Position numbers and translations under genes: made by a program. Below, piece after piece: positions 61,223 through 64,000 of a stretch of 64,000 bases of DNA. This DNA is from Hedera helix (lineage: Eukaryota; Streptophyta; Magnoliopsida; Apiales; Araliaceae), in contig OX359265.1 in NCBI GenBank assembly GCA_947179155.2, positions 134,001 to 198,000 of the forward strand. Reading direction: 5' to 3'. Positions within the stretch are counted from its first letter, which is position 1. Every line of letters begins with the position of its first letter. The notes below the pieces were generated by a model that saw only the letters and a list, made by a program, of their open reading frames with translations, was not told where the DNA came from and did not search any database.

Positions 61223-62158
61223 TGGTTAAGTTTACCGACATGTCCGACTAGGTTTGTTGGGCTAGGATTTTTGTCCGGAACTTAAGGGTTCGTTTATCGG
61301 ACAACTAAAGAGTTAATAATTTGAAGTTAAGGTCTTAAGTTAAGACTAATTAAAAGTCCTGATAACTAATGATTATGTCAATTTGTTATATAAATTGTAA
61401 GTTGAGCAAATGACGCAAATAGGCGTAAATGGTAGAAGCGACCAGGCAAGTTTTTCAGAACTTGCTCCTATGTGCTTTAACATGCTATAATGTGATGTTA
61501 AATTATTAACATGAAAATATATTGATGGTAAATGTGATATGTGAAAAGTATGATGCATGTCTACATGTAAAATATGTGTAAGTATGAAGCATGAAATGCT
61601 AGATGTTATATGTGATGCATGAATAGTATGACATAAACTGAAATGCATGAAAAACATGACGTAAGTATAAATGACAGTGAATGTATTATATGTGAAGCAT
61701 GAAATGTGTTATGTGTAACTGTTAAACTTGCTGAGCCGTCGTGCTCACTCTTGCTTAAAACAAATATTTTCAGATAGTGCAAGTTAGTTGAAGTTCTCGA
61801 TAAAGATCAAGGAACAGAAAAACATATTACTTTCACTAAAGATCTAAATGTCTATTGTAGATATCAGTCCAAATTGGACAGGTAAATGATTGTGTAGTAT
61901 AATACTTAGTTGGTATATTATATGAGTGTTAAATACTCAATTTGATTGTAATAGAATGTCGTATCATGTATGATATTGAGACATACTAGGAATGTATAAA
62001 GATTTTGATTCTGGAATAGAAAGAGATGTTATAAAATTGTAAATAAATGATTATTTAGCAATTATAATATTGTTGTAATTCATGAACAATACGAAAAAGG
62101 TAGTACCTGTGATGAACCGAGTTCGAGGTTCGAGGGACCCGGATTCGGGGTCGTCACA

Positions 62159-62515
62159 ATGATGCTGGTGCATTTTTCAATCCAAAAGACATCACTAGGA
62201 ATTTATTTTTACCTTTAATTGATGATATCCTGATCTTAAGCCTATCTTTAAAAAATACTTTGCTCCTTTTATCTGATCAAATAAAGCATTAATCCTACGT
62301 AATGGACATTCATTCTTAATTGTTATTATGTTCAACTGTCGATAGTCAATATAAAGTCTTAATGATTCATCATTTTTCTTAACAAATAACACTGGAGCTC
62401 CCCTGGGAGACACACTTGGTTGAATATACTTCTTATCCAATAATTCCTGTAACTGCACCAGCAACTCCTTCAATTCTATTGAGACCATTCTATATGGTGT
62501 CTTTGACACAAATGT
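62159..62515 (-). pseudogene. Gypsy F: RT N-terminal part, inactivated
   Basis: The minus frame has KTPYRMVSIELKELLVQLQE, LLDKKYIQPSVSPRGAPVLF, and KGAKYFLKIGLRSGYHQL. The first catalytic aspartate (normally IDLR) is replaced by glycine (IGLR). A further piece up to 62159 reads FLVMSFGLKNAPA. The rest of the block is at 57862-57931. Confidence 0.85.
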
Positions 62516-62641
62516 GATTCTTGATACTAAGTCAATGACAAGCTCAATCTATTTGTCAGGTGGAAGACCGAGTAAATCTTTTGTGAATACATATTCAAAT
62601 TCCTCGACTACTCGTATTTGCCCAATTTCTATCCCTTTTTA

Positions 62642-63124
62642 CTAAGTATATACAATATAAGCTAAATAACCAGTACATCCCTTCATAAATAGTCTTTTAA
62701 CCTGCATTACTGTTAAGCAACAAGACTGACTAGGCGAACGATTCACATAAAATACTACATTTAGCTGATCTACAACTCGAAGGTTCACGTATTTCCAGTG
62801 GCAATCAATCATAGCTCCATGATTAATTAACCAATCCATTCATAATATTACATCAAATTCCCCTAATTGAATTACTGGGAATTTATGTCCTTATATACAT
62901 ACATAGCAATTTCTATGTATATGTCCAACATGAATTACTTCCTTGTTAGCTAATTCGATGGGACAATCTAGATTTTCAAATGGTAAATCTCGTCGTTGCG
63001 CAAAGTTATGTGACACAAAAGAATAAGTTACACTCGAATCAAATAATACATAAACATTAATAGTGTTAATTGGAATGATACTTGATACTACGTCTTTGGA
63101 TGCCACAACATCCTTGGCCGTCAT
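62642..63124 (-). pseudogene. Gypsy F: protease region, inactivated
   Basis: The frame at 63124-62891 reads NVYVLFDSSVTYSFVSHNFA, with the DSG active site changed to DSS. The frame at 62839-62642 has MDWLINHGAMIDCHWKYVNL, matching the region after the protease of chromoviruses. A stop separates the two. Confidence 0.85.
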
Positions 63125-64000
63125 ATTTAAGGTTCATGCCATTAGTCAACTAGGAACAGTTGGTCCAGTTATTGCCAACTATTTCTATTTATTCTTTCTA
63201 TTCTCATCCCCTTCTTGGAACAATTTTGTGTTAAATGGCTTATCGCGTACACTCAAAGCACCCATTCTTCTTTGGATTTTGATAATTAGGAGCAATATGT
63301 CCTTCTTGATCGCAACTAAAACAAACATTCCTTCCCCATAAATAACTCTAGGGTGATTTCTTCCACACTTCTTACATACTTCAATCCTTCTTTTAAATTC
63401 CTCTATTTTTCCATCAATATTCCACTTCCTCTTAAAATTTTAACTTCTTCCACTACTTTCTCCCTCGTTACTTCCCTCATTTTTCTTTGTCTTCTAGTCA
63501 TGGTTGTATCTACTCAAGGTTTCACTCCCTCTTTCTGCTATAGTACCCCTTTTCAGAATTCTTGTAAATGTACTAATTTGTAAAATTGATAACTTATTAT
63601 ATAACAAAGCTTTCAACCCTTGTTCAAATCTTCATACTTTTCTTTCCTTTGAATCCACTTGGGGTGGAGAAAACCTTGTTAACTCATTAAATTTTGAGGC
63701 ACACCGGGGTACCGTCATGTCCCCTTGCCTTAGCTCTAAGAATCGCATCTCCATGTGACTTTACATATTCCTCAAAAAATAATTTTCAAATAACAATTAT
63801 TTAAACCTCACTCACGACACTATCCACTCTTCAGCTCTATTTTGATTTACTTCCCACCAAAAATTTGCTTCCCTTTTTAGCATATACATAACAAAATTTG
63901 TCTTTTGCTTTTCCTTTATTTTTGCGATTGCAAAAGTTTTCTACATTTTCTTATTATAATCTTAAGTCTTTATAGGTCTGGTAATGCCCTTAAACTCAAG
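63125..64000 (-). pseudogene. Gypsy F: Gag, broken, continues past window end
   Basis: Near 63285-63390 the minus strand shows CKKCGRNHP and, in another frame, CFSCDQEGHIAPNY, the chromovirus pair of zinc knuckles separated by a frameshift and with the last cysteine of the second changed to tyrosine. Farther upstream the gag is only weakly readable. The element runs off the right edge. Confidence 0.7.

Larger units (their letters stand above)
57932..62158 (+). mobile_element. B2: solo LTR of family B
   Basis: Begins TGTAATATCCCAGATATT, ends GGATTCGGGGTCGTCACA, flanked by a perfect 5-bp duplication ATGAT (57927-57931 and 62159-62163). 4227 bp with no internal region. Same family as B1 (4839-11228). 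It sits in the RT of dead gypsy F. The hairpin motif is at 61725-61754. Confidence 0.93.

Noticed and set aside
1..64000. tRNA, rRNA and CRISPR arrays
   Set aside because: No tRNA A/B box pair with cloverleaf, no rRNA-like stretch, and no regularly spaced identical repeats with unique spacers were seen; the tandem repeats are LTR-internal or microsatellites.

Overview
The window is plant nuclear DNA, most likely from a eudicot. The signs are AT-rich intergenic sequence, GT-AG introns, long-LTR Ty3/gypsy and Ty1/copia retrotransposons, MITEs, and one clearly plant single-copy gene. I cannot name the species.

The only intact host gene is on the minus strand at 17587-25222. I assembled 14 exons by hand (592 codons). 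It is the MCM-binding protein gene (MCMBP, called ETG1, E2F TARGET GENE 1, in Arabidopsis). One exact E2F-type site and one near match lie just upstream of its start codon. A short plus-strand fragment of a CDC48C-like AAA ATPase (about 14862-15170) is a pseudogene.

Almost everything else is nested retrotransposons.
(1) 683-14020, minus strand: an Athila-type element (A) with both LTRs, broken gag and protease and no reverse transcriptase or integrase. Its gag is split by a solo LTR (B1, 4839-11228), which is itself split by a solo LTR of the A family (A', 8753-10377).
(2) 26830-34209: degenerate LTR pieces, a scrambled copia RT fragment split by a solo LTR (H, 28144-30287) that carries a hAT-like MITE, and a solo LTR (G, 31374-34209).
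(3) 35170-52479: the LTR of a Tekay-like element (D), split by a complete young Tekay/Del-type chromovirus (C, 36623-50517).
(4) 54546-64000, minus strand: a truncated copia (E) joined to a dead gypsy (F), with a second B-family solo LTR (B2, 57932-62158) inside F's RT.

Element C is the most interesting object. It has near-identical 3.93 kb LTRs, a perfect 5-bp target duplication, a tRNA-iMet primer site, a polypurine tract and an intact 1508-codon gag-pol ending in a chromodomain. It also has an extra intact 285-codon ORF between primer site and gag, encoding an acidic coiled-coil protein I do not recognise, and a splice-acceptor-like sequence just before the gag ATG.

A second theme is that LTRs from different lineages (Athila-type A; Tekay-type C and D) carry a similar GC-rich palindromic cassette (AAACGNCGNCGTTT plus GCGC-N-GCGC motifs, then spaced near-repeats of the type AAATTAC..TTTTGCCC). 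The Tekay-type LTRs also share a hairpin motif and AT-rich inverted-repeat arrays. All coordinates and comparisons were made by eye.
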